Source: Onthophagus taurus (lineage: Eukaryota > Arthropoda > Insecta > Coleoptera > Scarabaeidae). Taken from it: a stretch of DNA of 64,000 nucleotides. The stretch covers positions 689,501 to 753,500 of the forward strand of contig NC_091970.1 in the NCBI RefSeq assembly GCF_036711975.1, in the 5' to 3' direction. The translations under genes were made by a program, and so were the position numbers. The stretch's first letter is position 1, and each line of letters starts with the position of its first letter. The notes below the pieces were generated by a model. The model was not told the DNA's origin, made no database searches, and saw nothing but the letters and a program-made list of their open reading frames with translations. Positions 1-13,084 of this stretch are shown one piece after another.

Positions 1-3000
1 ATCTTCATGAATCTTCAATTAAAATTAATTAAAATCAACGACTTTATGATTTATGACAATTTTAACCGGAAGTTGTAAATCGGAAATTATTAAAATTAAG
101 TAATTTTAAAAAAATAATCAGTTTAGATTGTAAGAAATTAAAAATGCTTTAAAATGAATATAAACATCATGGGGTTATTTTCAAAAATAAACGAGATATG
201 GTTGTTTTTAGGTCAACTTCCGGTTTGCAACTTTTTATTTTTGATGATAACTTAGTCGTGTTTGGTATCACTTTAAAAGAGATTTTCAATGATTTTCATG
301 AATTTTCAATTAAAATTAATTAAAATCAACGACTTTATGATTTATGACAATTTTAACCGGAAGTTGTAAATCGGAAATTATCAAAATTAAGTAATTTTAA
401 AAAAATAATCAATTGAGAAGGTGGGAAATTAAAAATGCTTTAAAATGAATATAAACATCATGGGGTTATTTTCAAAAATAAACGAGATATGGTTGTTTTT
501 AGGTCAACTTCCGGTTTGCAACTTTTTATTTTTGATGATAACATAGTCGTGTTTGGTATCATTTTAAAGGGTTTTTGATGATCTTGATGAATTTTCAATT
601 AAAATTAATTAAAATCAACGACTTTATGATTGATGACAATTTTAACCGGAAGTTGTAAACCGGAAATTATTAAAATTAAGTAATTTAAAAAAAATAATCA
701 ATTTAGAATGTGGGAAATTAAAAATGCTTTAAAATGAATATAAACATCATAGGGTTATTTTAAAAAATAAACGAGATTTGGTTGTTTTTAGGTCAACTTC
801 CGGTTTGCAACTTTTTATTTTTGATGATAACATAGTCGTGTTTGGTATCATTTTAAAGGATTTTCAATGATCTTCATGAATTTTCAATTAAAATTAATTA
901 AAATCAACGACTTTATGATTTATGGCAATTTTAACCGGAAGTTGTAAACCGGAAATTATTAAAATTAAGTAATTTTTAAAAAATAATCAATTTAGAATGT
1001 GGGAAATTAAAAATGCTTTAAAATGAATATAAACATCATGGGGTTATTTTAAAAAATAAACGAGATATGGTTGTTTTTAGGTCAACTTCCGGTTTGCAAC
1101 TTTTTATTTTTGATGATAACATAGTCGTGTTTGGTATAATTTTAAAGGATTTTCAATGATCTTCATGAATTTTCAATTAAAATTAATTAAAATCAACGAC
1201 TTTATGATTTATGACAATTTTAACCGGAAGTTGTAAATCGGAAATTATTAAAATGAAGTAATTTTTAAAAAATAATCAGTTTAGATTGTAAGAAATTAAA
1301 AATGCTTTAAAATGAATATAAACATCATGGGGTTATTTTCAAAAATAAACGAGATATGATTGTTTTTAGGTCAACTTCCGGTTTGCAACTTTTTATTTTT
1401 GATGATAACATAGTCGTGTTTGGTATCATTTTAAAGGATTTTCAATGATTTTCATGAATTTTCAATTAAAATTAATTAAAATCAACGACTTTATGATTTA
1501 TGACAATTTTAACCGGAAGTTGTAAATCGGAAATTATTAAATTTACGTTATTTTTAAAAAAATAATCAATTTAGATTGTAAGAAATTAAATATGCTTTAA
1601 AATGAATATAAACATCATGGGGTTATTTTCAAAAATAAATGAGATATGGTTGTTTTTAGGTCAACTTCCGGTTTGCAACTTTTTATTTTTGATGATAACA
1701 TAGTCGTGTTTGGTATCATTTTAAAGGATTTTTAATGATTTTCATGAATTTTCAATTAAAATTAATTAAAATCAACGACTTTATGATTTATGACAATTTT
1801 AACCGGAAGTTGTAAACCGGAAATTATTAAATTGAAGTAATTTTTAAAAAATAATCAGCTTAGATTGTAAGAAATTAAAAATGCTTTAAAATGAATATAA
1901 ACATCATGGGGTTATTTTCAAAAATAAACGAGATATGGTTGTTTTTAGGTCAACTTCCGGTTTGCAACTTTTTGTTTTTGATGATAACCTAGTCGTGTTT
2001 GGTATCATTTTGAAGCATTTTCAATGATCTTCATGAATTTTCAATTAAAATTAATTAAAATCAACGACTTTATGATTTATGACAATTTTAACCGGAAGTT
2101 GTAAACCGGAAATTATTAAAATTAAGTAATTTTTAAAAAATAATCAATTTAGAATGTGGGAAATTAAAAATGCTTTAAAATGAATATAAACATCATGGGG
2201 TTATTTTCAAAAATAAACGAGATATGATTGCTTTTAGGTCAACTTCCGGTTTGCAACTTTTTATTTTTGATGATAACATAGTCGTGTTTGGTATCATTTT
2301 AAAGGGTTTTTAATGATCTTGATGAATTTTCAATCAAAATTATTTAATATCAACGATTTTATGATTAATAACAATTTTAACCGGAAGTTGTAAACGGGAA
2401 ATTATTAAAATGAAGTAATTTTTAAAAAATAATCAGTTTAGATCGTAAGAAATTAAAAATGCTTTAAAATGAATATAAACATCATAGGGTTATTTCCAAA
2501 AATAAACGAGATATGATTGTTTTTAGGTCAACTTCCGGTTTGCAACTCTTTATTTTTGCTGATAACTTAGTCGTGTTTGGTATCATTTTAAAGGATTTTC
2601 AATGATTTTCATGAATTTTCAATTAAAATTAATTAAAATCAACGGCTTTATGATTTATGGCAATTTTAACCGGAAGTTGTAAATCGGAAATTATTAAAAT
2701 TAAGTAGTTTTAAAAAAATAATCAGTTTAGATTGTAAGAAATTAAAAATGCTTTAAAATGAATATAAACATCATGGGGTTATTTTCAAAAATAAACGAGA
2801 TGTGGTTGTTTTTAGGTCAACTTCCGGTTTGCAACTTTTTGTTTTTGATGATAACCTAGTCGTGTTTGGTATCATTTTAAAGGATTTTCAATGATTTTCA
2901 TGAATTTTCAATTAAAATTAATTAAAATCAACGACTTTATGATTTATGACAATTTTAACCGGAAGTTGTAAATCGGAAATTATTAAAATTAAGTAATTTT

Positions 3001-4055
3001 AGAAAAATAATCAATTTAGAATGTGGGAAATTAAAAATGCTTTAAAATGAATATAAACATAATGGGGTTATTTTCAAAAATAAACGAGATATGATTGCTT
3101 TTAGGTCAACTTCCGGTTTGCAACTTTTTATTTTTGATGATAACATAGTCGTGTTTGGTATCATTTTAAAGGATTTTCAATGATCTTCATGAATTTTCAA
3201 TTAAAATTAATTAAAATCAACGACTTTATGATTTATGACAGTTTTAACCGGAAGTTGTAAATCGGAAATTATTAAAATTACGTAATTTTAAAAAAATAAT
3301 CAATTTAGATTGTAAGAAATTAAAAATGCTTTAAAATGAATATAAACAACATGGGGTTATTTTAAAAAATAAACGAGATATGGTTGTTTTTAGGTCAACT
3401 TCCGGTTTGCAACTTTTTGTTTTTGATGATAACATAGTCGTGTTTGGTATCATTTTAAAGGATTTTCAATGATCTTTATGAATTTTCAATTAAAATTAAT
3501 TAAAATCAACGACTTTATGATTTATGACAATTTTAACCGGAAGTTGTAAACCGGAAATTATTAAAATTAATTAATTTAAAAAAAATAATTAATTTAGAAT
3601 GTGGTAAATTAAAAATGCTTTAAAATGAATATAAACATCATGGGGTTATTTTCAAAAATAAACGAGATATGGTTGTTTTTAGGTCAACTTCCGGTTTGCA
3701 ACTTTTTATTTTTGATGATAACATAGTCGTGTTTGGTATCATTTTAAAGGATTTTCAATGATCTTCATGAATTTTCAATTAAAATTAATTAAAATCAACG
3801 ACTTTATGATTTATGACAATTTTAACCGGAAGTTGTAAACCGGAAATTATTAAAATTAAGTAATTTTTAAAAAATAATCAATTTAGAATGTGGGAAATTA
3901 AAAATGCTTTAAAATGAATATAAACATCATGGGGTTATTTTCAAAAATAAACGAGATATGGTTGTTTTTAGGTCAACTTCCGGTTTGCAACTTTTTGTTT
4001 TTGATGATAACATAGTCGTGTTTGGTATCATTTTAAAGGATTTTTAATGCTCTTT
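1..4055. repeat. Satellite A, about 14 tandem copies of a ~289 bp unit (MED1 intron)
   Basis: The string aaaatgaata recurs at 151, 442, 731, 1020 and 1309 and onward to about 3911, giving a period of 289-291 bp. Copies are very similar, differing by a few substitutions. Each unit carries AACCGGAAGTTG and, about 150 bp later, its reverse complement CAACTTCCGGTT. The array starts before the window and stops about 40 bp before the acceptor of the MED1 exon at 4095, so it lies in a MED1 intron. I see no coding sequence in it. Confidence 0.95.
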
Positions 4056-4094
4056 AAGGATTTTTTATTAATTTTTAAAAAAATCTATTTTTAG

Positions 4095-7000
4095 ATCTTG
4101 AAGAAATGATAATGTTTGAAATAAGCGCGTTATCTTGGACACAAATCTCAATATCGCTCGAGCACCCAATAGAAGAAAGCATGGCAACGGCCGAAATAGA
4201 TTTATCGGACATCTCCATGCTTTCTTGCCGAATTCATAGCCCAGGGTCGCCTCCCCCAATAAACGCACCGGATGTCATCACCGAAATGGCAACGAAACAC
4301 TTAAACAAAAGCTTCTCAATCCCGGTTACGATGCGTTCCGTAATAAGGTTATGGGAGAAACAATTATCGCGCAAATCTCACTTTAATGGGCACGAAAATT
4401 TTAATTTACCCCTCGGTTCTGGCGATCCGGGGGGAAGAGGCAATCATCAAGGCGGGGGTTTAGCCGATTTTAGTAATTTAGAATCGAAAATGAAGCAAGA
4501 GAGTTCTCACTCGAGTGGGATTAATTTACCAATGTTGTCACATCACAACCAAGCCGGGATGTTTTTAAACGAAACTTTAATGAGTAGCGATAATTTTTCG
4601 AATTTTTCCACTTCAAACGATGGGAGCGCCATGTTAACAAACGTCGAATTAACCAACATTTTATCGGGGGGAAACGACAAGCCGAAAAGGTTAAAACGAA
4701 AAGATGATTGGAAATCATCAAAAAGAAAAGGCGAGGATGACTTATTAGACGCGTCCAGTTGTGATTCAACCTCAAGAAGTACCCCATTGTCGCAAGAAAC
4801 TTGTTCGGAAATTCCTACGCCTAATTCAGCGTTGGGGTTTCATTCGGATTTTGAAAGTTTGGACCCATCCGAATTGATTAGTGATAAGAGTGAATATGAT
4901 AATGTTGAGGATATTGACGTGGAGGAGATTTTATTGGGGAATTCGAAGTTTCGGAAAAAATCGCCTACTTTAGAGTTGGAAAGTAAAATATCGCCCAGTG
5001 TTAGTATCACCCCGATATCGTCTTCGAGTTTTAGTCAAAATTTAATTTCGATGTCAACGAATTCGTCGATAACGATCACCCCGATTCCTATGAAAACCGA
5101 TGAAAGAAATCGGAGCGATAAGAAAAGTAGCAAAACAAGATCTGAGGATAAAAATAGGTTGGATAAAAAGAGGAAACGGAAGCGCGAGGAGAGCCCGATG
5201 GGGCCACCCGAAAAGATTCCTCTAAAAGAAGGTAATAAATTAATAATTCGGTTATTAGGAAATATTTTTTATCGCCAACTGGCAGCAAAAACATACTTTT
5301 TGTAATTCGCGACGGTAATGAAAGCTATAACAGTACTCAAACGGGTGCTGTAATGAGTAGGGCACGGAACTTTTGTAACAAAACCCTCCACTCGTTCTGA
5401 TTAAAAGAACACCATACTGTTCAGTGGGAAATTAAAATTTCAAGTTAGAAAAAAATTGTGTTAACAAAAATTGTTCCTGAAACAATTCCAAACAAACTTT
5501 GTCAATAATTTTTTTTGATTTAATCAATAATTAAGGAGATAACCTCAAAATAATAATTTTTCCGTTTTTATACATAATTATACTTAAATACTTAATTAAT
5601 AGAGATGTAAAAATTTTTTATTAAGATAATTGATTCAAAATCGAAATTGAAACAAATTTTATTTAAAACATTTTTTAATAAAAACAATAATTGTTGAAAT
5701 AATTAATTTTGATAGCATACTATTCAGAGGGAAATTAAAATTTCAAGTTATCAAAAAATTGTATTAACAAACACTGTTCCTGAAGTAATTCTAAACAAAT
5801 TTTGTTAACAACATTTCTTGATTAAATCAACAATAAGGATATAACCTCAAAAATATTAATTTTTGTACCATACTGTTCAGTGGGAAATTAAAATTTTAAG
5901 TTAGAAAAAAATTGTGTTAACAAAAATTGTTCCTGAAACAATTCCAAACAAACTTTGTCAACAATTTTTTTTGATTTAATCAATAATTAAGGAGATAACC
6001 TCAAAATAATAATTTTTCCGTTTTTATACATAATTACACTTGGATGCTTAATTAATAGAGATGTAAAAATTTTTTATTGAGATAATTGGTTTAAAATCGA
6101 AATTGAAACAAATTTTATTTAAAATATTTTTTGATAGAAACAATAATTATTGAGATAATTAATTTTGATAGCATACTATTCAGAGGGAAATTAAAATTTC
6201 AAGTTAGCAAAAAATTGTATTAACAAACACTGTTCCTGAAGTAATTCTAAACAAATTTTGTTAACAAAATTTTTTGATTAAATCAACAATAAGGATATAC
6301 TCTCAAAAATATTAATTCTTATACCATACTGTTCAGTGGGAAATTAAAATTTCAAGTTAGAAAAAAATTGTTTTAACAAACACTGTTCCTGAAGCAATTC
6401 TTAACAAACATTGTTAACAAAATTTTTTGATTTAATCAATAATTAAAGAGATAACCTCAAAATAATAATTTTTCCGTTTTTATACATAATTACACTTGGA
6501 TGCTTAATTAATAGAAATGTAAAATTTTTTTATTAAGATAATTGATACAAAATCGAAATTGACACAAATTTTATTTAAAACATTTTTTAATAAAAACAAT
6601 AATTGTTGAGATAATTAATTTTGATAGCATACTATTCAGAGGGAAATTAAAATTTAAAGTTAGCAAAAAATTGTATTAACAAACACTGTTCCTGAAGTAA
6701 TTCTAAACAAATTTTGTTAACAAAATTTTTTGATTAAATCAACAATAAGGATATACTCTCAAAAATATTAATTTTTGTACCATACTGTTCAGTGGGAAAT
6801 TAAAATTTTAAGTTAGAAAAAAATTGTGTTAACAAAAATTGTTCCTGAAACAATTCCAAACAAACTTTGTCAACAATTTTTTTGATTTAATCAATAATTA
6901 AGGAGATAACCTCAAAATAATAATTTTTCCGTTTTTATACATAATTATACTTAGATGCTTAATTAATAGAGATGTAAAAATTTTTTATTAAGATAATTGA

Positions 7001-10000
7001 TTCAAAATCGAAATTGAAACAAATTTTATTTAAAATATTTTTTGATAGAAACAATAATTATTGAGATAATTAATTTTGATAGCATACTATTCAGAGGGAA
7101 ATTAAAATTTCAAGTTAGCAAAAAATTTTATTAACAAACACTGTTCCTGAAGTAATTCTAAACAAGTTTTGTTAACAACATTTTTTGATTAAATCAACAA
7201 TAAGGATATAACCTCAAAAATATTAATTTTTGTAGCATACTGTTCAGTGGGAAATTAAAATTACAAGTTGGAAAAGAATTGTGTTAATAAAAATTATTCT
7301 TGAAACAATTCTAAACAAATTTTGTCAACAATTTTTTTTGATTTAATCAATAATTAATGAGATAGCCTCAAAATAATAATTTTTCCGTTTTTATACATAA
7401 TTACACTTGGATGCTTAATTAATAGAGATATAAAAATTTTTTATTGGGATAATTGGTTCAAAATCGAAATTGAAACAAATTTTATTTAAAACATTTTTTG
7501 ATAAAAACAATCATTATCGAGATAATTAATTTTGATAGCATACTATTCAGAGGGAAATTAAAATTTCAAGTTAGCAAAAAATTGTATTAACAAACACTGT
7601 TCCTGAAGTAATTCTAAACAAATTTTTTTGATTAAATCAACAATAAGGATATAACCTCAAAAATATTAATTTTTGTACCATACTGTTCAGTGGGAAATTA
7701 AAATTTTAAGTTAGAAAAAAATTGTGTTAACAAAAATTGTTCCTGAAACAATTCCAAACAAACTTTGTCAACAATTTTTTTTGATTTAATCAATAATTAA
7801 GGAGATAACCTCAAAATAATAATTTTTCCGTTTTTATACATAATTATACTTAGATGCTTAATTAATAGAGATGTAAAAAAATTTTATTAAGATAATTGAT
7901 TCAAAATCGAAATTGAAACAAATTTTATTTGAAACATTTTTTGATAAAAACAATAATTATCGAGATAATTAATTATTTGATAGCATACTATTCAGAGGGA
8001 AATTAACATTTCAAGTTAGCAAAAAATTTTATTAACAAACACTGTTCCTGAAGTAATTCTAAACAAATTTTGTTAACAAAATTTTTTGATTAAATCAACA
8101 ATAAGGATATAACCTCAAAAATATTAATTTTTGTAGCATACTGTTCAGTGGGAAATTAAAATTTTAAGTTAGAAAAAAATTGTGTTAACAAAAATTGTTC
8201 CTGAAGCAATTCTTAACAAACATTGTTAACAATATTTTGTGATTTAATCAATAATTAAGGAGATAACCTCAAAATAATAATTTTTCCGTTTTTATACATA
8301 ATTATATTTAAATGCTTAATTAATAGAGATGTAAAAAAATTGTATTAAGATAATTGATTCAAAATCGAAATTGAAACAAATTTTATTTAAAACATTTTTT
8401 AATAAAAACAATAATTGTTGAGATAATTAATTTTGATAGCTTACTATTCAGAGGGAAATTAAAATTTAAAGTTAGCAAAAATTTTTATTAACAAACACTG
8501 TTCCTGAAGTAATTCTAAACAAATTTTGTTAACAAAAGTTTTTGATTAAATCAACAATAAGGATATAACCTCAAAAATATTAATTTTTGTAGCATACTGT
8601 TCAGTGGGAAATTAAAATTTCAAGTTAGAAAAAAATTGTTTTAACAAACACTGTTCCTGAAGCAATTCTTAACAAACATTGTTAATAAAATTTTTTGATT
8701 TAATCAATAATTAAGGAGATAACCTCAAAATAATAATTTTTCCGTTTTTATACATAATTATACTTAGATGCTTAATTAATAGAAATGTAAAAAAATTTTA
8801 TTAAGATAATTGATTCAAAATCGAAATTGAAACAAATTTTATTTGAAACATTTTTTGATAAAAACAATAATTATCGAGATAATTAATTATTTGATAGCAT
8901 ACTATTCAGAGGGAAATTAACATTTCAAGTTAGCAAAAATTTTTATTAACAAACACTGTTCCTGAAGTAATTCTAAACAAATTTTGTTAACAAAATTTTT
9001 TGATTAAATCAACAATAAGGATATAACCTCAAAAATATTAATTTTTGTACCATACTATTCAGTGGGAAATTAAAATTTTAAGTTAGAAAAAAATTGTGTT
9101 AACAAAAATTGTTCCTGAAACAATTCCAAACAAACTTTGTCAACAATTTTTTTTGATTTAATCAATAATTAAGGAGATAACCTCAAAATAATAATTTTTC
9201 CGTTTTTATACATAATTATACTTAGATGCTTAATTAATAGAAATGTAAAAAAATTTTATTAAGATAATTGATTCAAAATCGAAATTGAAACAAATTTTAT
9301 TTAAAACATTTTTTGATAAAAACAATAATTATTGAGATAATTAATTTTGATAGCATACTATTCAGAGGGAAATTAAAATTTCAAGTTATCAAAAAATTGT
9401 ATTAACAAACACTGTTCCTGAAGTAATTCTAAACAAATTTTGTTAACAACATTTTTTGATTAAATCAACAATAAGGATATAACCTCAAAAATATTAATTT
9501 TTGTAGCATACTGTTCAGTGGGAAATTAAAATTACAAGTTGGAAAAGAATTGTGTTAATAAAAATTATTCTTGAAACAATTCTAAACAAATTTTGTCAAC
9601 AATTTTTTTTGATTTAATCAATAATTAAGGAGATAACCTCAAAATAATAATTTTTCCGTTTTTATACATAATTATACTTAGATGCTTAATTAATAGAGAT
9701 GTAAAAATTTTTTATTAAGATAATTGATTCAAAATCGAAATTGAAACAAATTTTATTTAAAACATTTTTTGATAAAAACAATAATTATTGAGATAATTAA
9801 TTTTGATAGCATACTATTCAGAGGGAAATTAAAATTTCAAGTTATCAAAAAATTGTATTAACAAACACTGTTCCTGAAGTAATTCTAAACAAATTTTGTT
9901 AACAACATTTTTTGATTAAATCAACAATAAGGATATAACCTCAAAAAAATTTTTATATATATTTTTTTATACGAGTGGAGGGGGGAAATCGTATTGTTTT

Positions 10001-12121
10001 GTTACAAACTGAAATAATTTAATTAAATTAAAAATCATTCTTTTAATTTAAAAAGTATAGATTTCAATTCGAGTTATATTTTTAAATTTGCCGCTAACTT
10101 CACCTTTTAAAAGTTGACGTTTGTTCAGAATGACGGATAAAAACGTCAGTAATAATGGTAGTAATAATGGTAGGATTAAATAATTATTTGACAGGTGTAA
10201 TTGCATCTGAGGAATTCCCAACCAGTCGGAACGTTAATTAATCACTTTCCAAACAGTTATTCTGTGGTTGGAGGTTTTATTTATAAATCCAATCCGCCTG
10301 TATTCTAGTGGTTCGGTTCTTAGCTGAATAATTCCAAAAAATTCCCAAGAGATGGCGCCACATGCGTTCAATTTTTAAACAAGTTAATTTTATTTCTTTG
10401 CTATTCGACTTGATACATAAATAACTATTTTTTTTTTAATTTTAGGTATCCAAAAAATAAACGAATCCCCTCCTTTAATAACACCGAGCTCTCCGAGTAT
10501 GATAAGAAAATTTGCTTCATCGCCCACTCACACATCAAGGAAAATTTCGAGTCCAAATTTGTTGAAGTCGTCGTCGCATCAAAGCCCAAAACATTCCCCC
10601 GCCCACATTACAAGTTCTCCAAAACACACAATCGGAATTTCAAGCCCGAAAAGTCATGGGTTAAGCCCCAAGCATCCCTCGACAAGCGGAAGTGGCAAAC
10701 CAAGCATGTCGACGTTAAAAAACGCGGCGAATTCACCATCGAGTAAAAGCGAAAATAAAAAATCTTCGAGCAAGGATTCGTCATCTCGGGATAAAGACAA
10801 AAGATTATTTTCAAACTCAACGAAGAAAATTGATAAATCGATGGTGAAGGTGAAACAATTAGATTTAAACGCGGGATCAAACGAGATAATGGGGCAACTC
10901 CCCGATGGGTTAATCTCCCCCACTGGGTTAGATATGTCGAAGAACGCCAACGTAGCAAGAAAAAGCAAAGGGTTATTAGCGGTTATTGATAAATTAAAAT
11001 TAGCCCAATCTGACACAGCCACCGATTTATCTAGTAAAAATAAAGATAAAATAATTTTTAAAGACGTCAAAATAAACAACAAAATGGGAGAGAATAAAAA
11101 CTCGGAATACATGGTAAAACCGAGTTCCGATGGGATCAAAATAACAATAAATAAAACTCGCACGAAAGATTCATCATCGAAATGTTCTAATTCTAATAAA
11201 ACAAGTACGAGTTTATCGTCTTCTTCGGGAACGGGGTCCCCAAAAACGCACACCGGGTTAAAACCCGGCGTAAATAGCGGCCCGGCTTCGAAAAAACCAC
11301 AACAATTAAGCAAATCGAGTTCTGGGTCAAATTTAAACTCAAAATTAACCAACAAAACGATAACTAACAAAATTTCGAGCTCTTCGTTAATTAATAAATC
11401 GAAATCAAGTTCCGCAACCGATTTACGATTAAAAGATAGGATAAAACCCTCGAAATCGGATAAATCATTTTTTAATAAAGACCGAAAAGGTTCCCCCACG
11501 CAACGTGACGACGAATATAAATTAAAATTGGATCCGTACTCCTCAACGCCTTTGGTTGTTGAGGGATTTGTTAAACAGTTGGATAAAAAGTTTCAAATTC
11601 CGAAACTTTCCGCTCGGACCACATCGGATGATAAGAAGATTAAAAATTCCGTTGAAAACGATAATAAAGTTTATGATTTATTTAAAAATGATAAATACGC
11701 CATTTCGTTGCCGGGGAATAAATTGGGTGTCTTTGAAAATTCCCTCCGGTTAAATAATACCAGCCCGAAATCTAAGGACGATTTTTCCGATGATACGAAT
11801 ATGGTGGGGTTGAACTTTGCGAATGTGCCGTTAAGTTTGTCGACGAAAACGATGGAGTTGTCCAAGTTTATTATGCCGCCGCCTAAAGACGATAAGATTA
11901 AGGAAAAAAAGGAATCGAATGTTAACGCGGACGGGTTGGTCGATTATTCGAAAGATTCGAAAATTAACGCTATTGGGTTTCCTTCTTCGCCGTCCGTTAG
12001 TGTTCACATTGTTAAATCTCCCGCTCCAAGTCCCATGGTCAATCCAAGCCCGCATTCGGCGTCTTCGAGCATCACCGACGACGAACTTATGGACGAGGCT
12101 TTAGTTGGAATAGGAAAATAA
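4095..12121 (+). CDS. MED1: Mediator complex subunit 1 (MED1), C-terminal two coding exons (partial; 5' part lies upstream)
   Basis: MED1 is the Mediator subunit that links nuclear receptors and other activators to RNA polymerase II. Two exons are visible: 4095-5231 (acceptor tttttag, donor G|gtaata) and 10446-12121 (acceptor attttag). Joining them keeps the frame (G+GT, Gly, then IQKINESPP) and gives about 936 residues ending GIGK-stop. The first exon opens with the end of the conserved Med1 core (ISALSWTQISIS, then IPVTMRSVIRLWEKQL). The rest is the long low-complexity Ser/Lys/Asn-rich tail typical of MED1, with a conserved late block VARKSKGLLAVIDKLKLAQ. The N-terminal ~500 residues must lie upstream of satellite A. 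The 5.2 kb intron between the exons is almost entirely satellite B. I see no clear LxxLL receptor box; LTNIL in exon 1 is the nearest. Identity rests on recognition of the core and tail. Confidence 0.85.
5364..10006 (+). mobile_element. Satellite B array (~10 copies of a ~455 bp unit) bounded by short inverted ends
   Basis: gcatac-type unit starts fall at 5715, 6171, 6626, 7082, 7538, 7983, 8437, 8897, 9352 and 9807. Each unit is a pair of related halves. A ~163 bp half has CAGAGGGAAATTAAAAT and AAATCAACAATAAGGATATA; a ~292 bp half has CAGTGGGAAATTAAAAT and AATCAATAATTAAGGAGATA, plus an extra AT-rich stretch. The array is framed by GTAACAAAACCCTCCACTCG at 5364 and an inverted ACGAGTGGAGGGG...TTTTGTTAC at about 9970-10006. 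This suggests the array is the inside of a non-autonomous DNA element. It fills a MED1 intron. Confidence 0.85.
10007..10385. repeat. Interspersed repeat E, copy 1
   Basis: This stretch closely matches 26380-26975. Shared blocks include CTGAAATAATTTAATTAAA, TTTAAAAAGTATAGAT, TTGCCGCTAACTTCA, TTATTTGACAGGTGTAATTG and CTAGTGGTTCG, ending at a GATGGCGCCACATGCGTTC block. The copies differ by indels, so they are old dispersed copies of one non-coding element. Class not determined. Confidence 0.75.
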
Positions 12122-13060
12122 TCAAGGTTAGTTTATTTTTTTGTACAGGTTCGTTTTTTAGGGGCAGATTTCATTTTTTAATTTTATTTAACCTTTAAAA
12201 ATATGACATAACCGAACTGTCAGTGTGTAATTGTCAATTGATACGATCGATGAGCAAAAGATGGCGCTTAACATTTTTTTGATTCATTCAAAATAACTTA
12301 ATTTAAACTCATAATTCAAATTAGCTTAGATACAATATTTGAATAAACAATACTTGGAACTTAAATAATTTAATTTCGTAAATATTAATATTAATTAGAA
12401 TCGTCAAAAATATGTAATATTTGCGTTGTCAAAACGTTGTTGCAGCACTCGATAAGAGATGGCGCTGGTAGTAAATTATGAATTAAATTGAATTTGACAG
12501 TTTGAAAGTTCTTAAAATGTTTACAAAAAATTAATTGTGTGTTCGCTCACAAAAGAAAACAGTTAATCATAATTAACAGTTAATCAGTTTCATCATAATT
12601 TTTCTTTAGAGTGAATACTTCCTGCTGTAAGAAATGTTTTGATTAAACGCCAACAAGTACTTCTTTTAATTCCAGTATTTGAAAATTTTCCACTAAATAA
12701 AGCAGTTTTTCCCCGGTTTCATAACATTGAATCACGTAAACTTTTTCCTCTAATGTTAACATTGTATTTAAAAAACACACAATTTTGTTTTTCCATGGCA
12801 GTCCTTGTTAGAAATAAAATTGTTTGAAATGGATTTTTATCAAAGTAGGCCGATCATTCTGAAAATTTGCACATGGCCATAGTTTTTCATTCTGAACAAA
12901 ACTTCTTAGTGACACTTTGACGTACTGTAAACAGAAAAGGTACTTTACCTGCCACAAAAAAAGTTTTTCTTCCACTGTCAAGACACACGTTTTTTTTAAA
13001 TTGAAAATATGTTCAAAAAATTACAATTAATACCGAAAAAAATTTACCTTTTATAAGAGT
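12122..13060. other. MED1 3' flank / probable 3' UTR and spacer
   Basis: No convincing coding region. AATAAA at 12342 could end the MED1 transcript about 220 bases after the stop. AGATGGCGCT motifs occur near 12271 and 12463. Near 13060 the sequence TCCGGGGACACACTG looks like a transposon terminus bordering the next array. A 62-codon ORF at 12639 has no family features. Confidence 0.5.
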
Positions 13061-13084
13061 CGTTTACCTATCCGGGGACACACT

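Noticed and set aside
1-4055. Regularly spaced repeats that might suggest a CRISPR array
   Set aside because: The whole ~289 bp unit repeats with no unique spacers, and the window is clearly eukaryotic.
10654-11499. 281-codon antisense ORF opposite MED1
   Set aside because: Shadow of the Ser/Lys-rich MED1 tail; no domain features.
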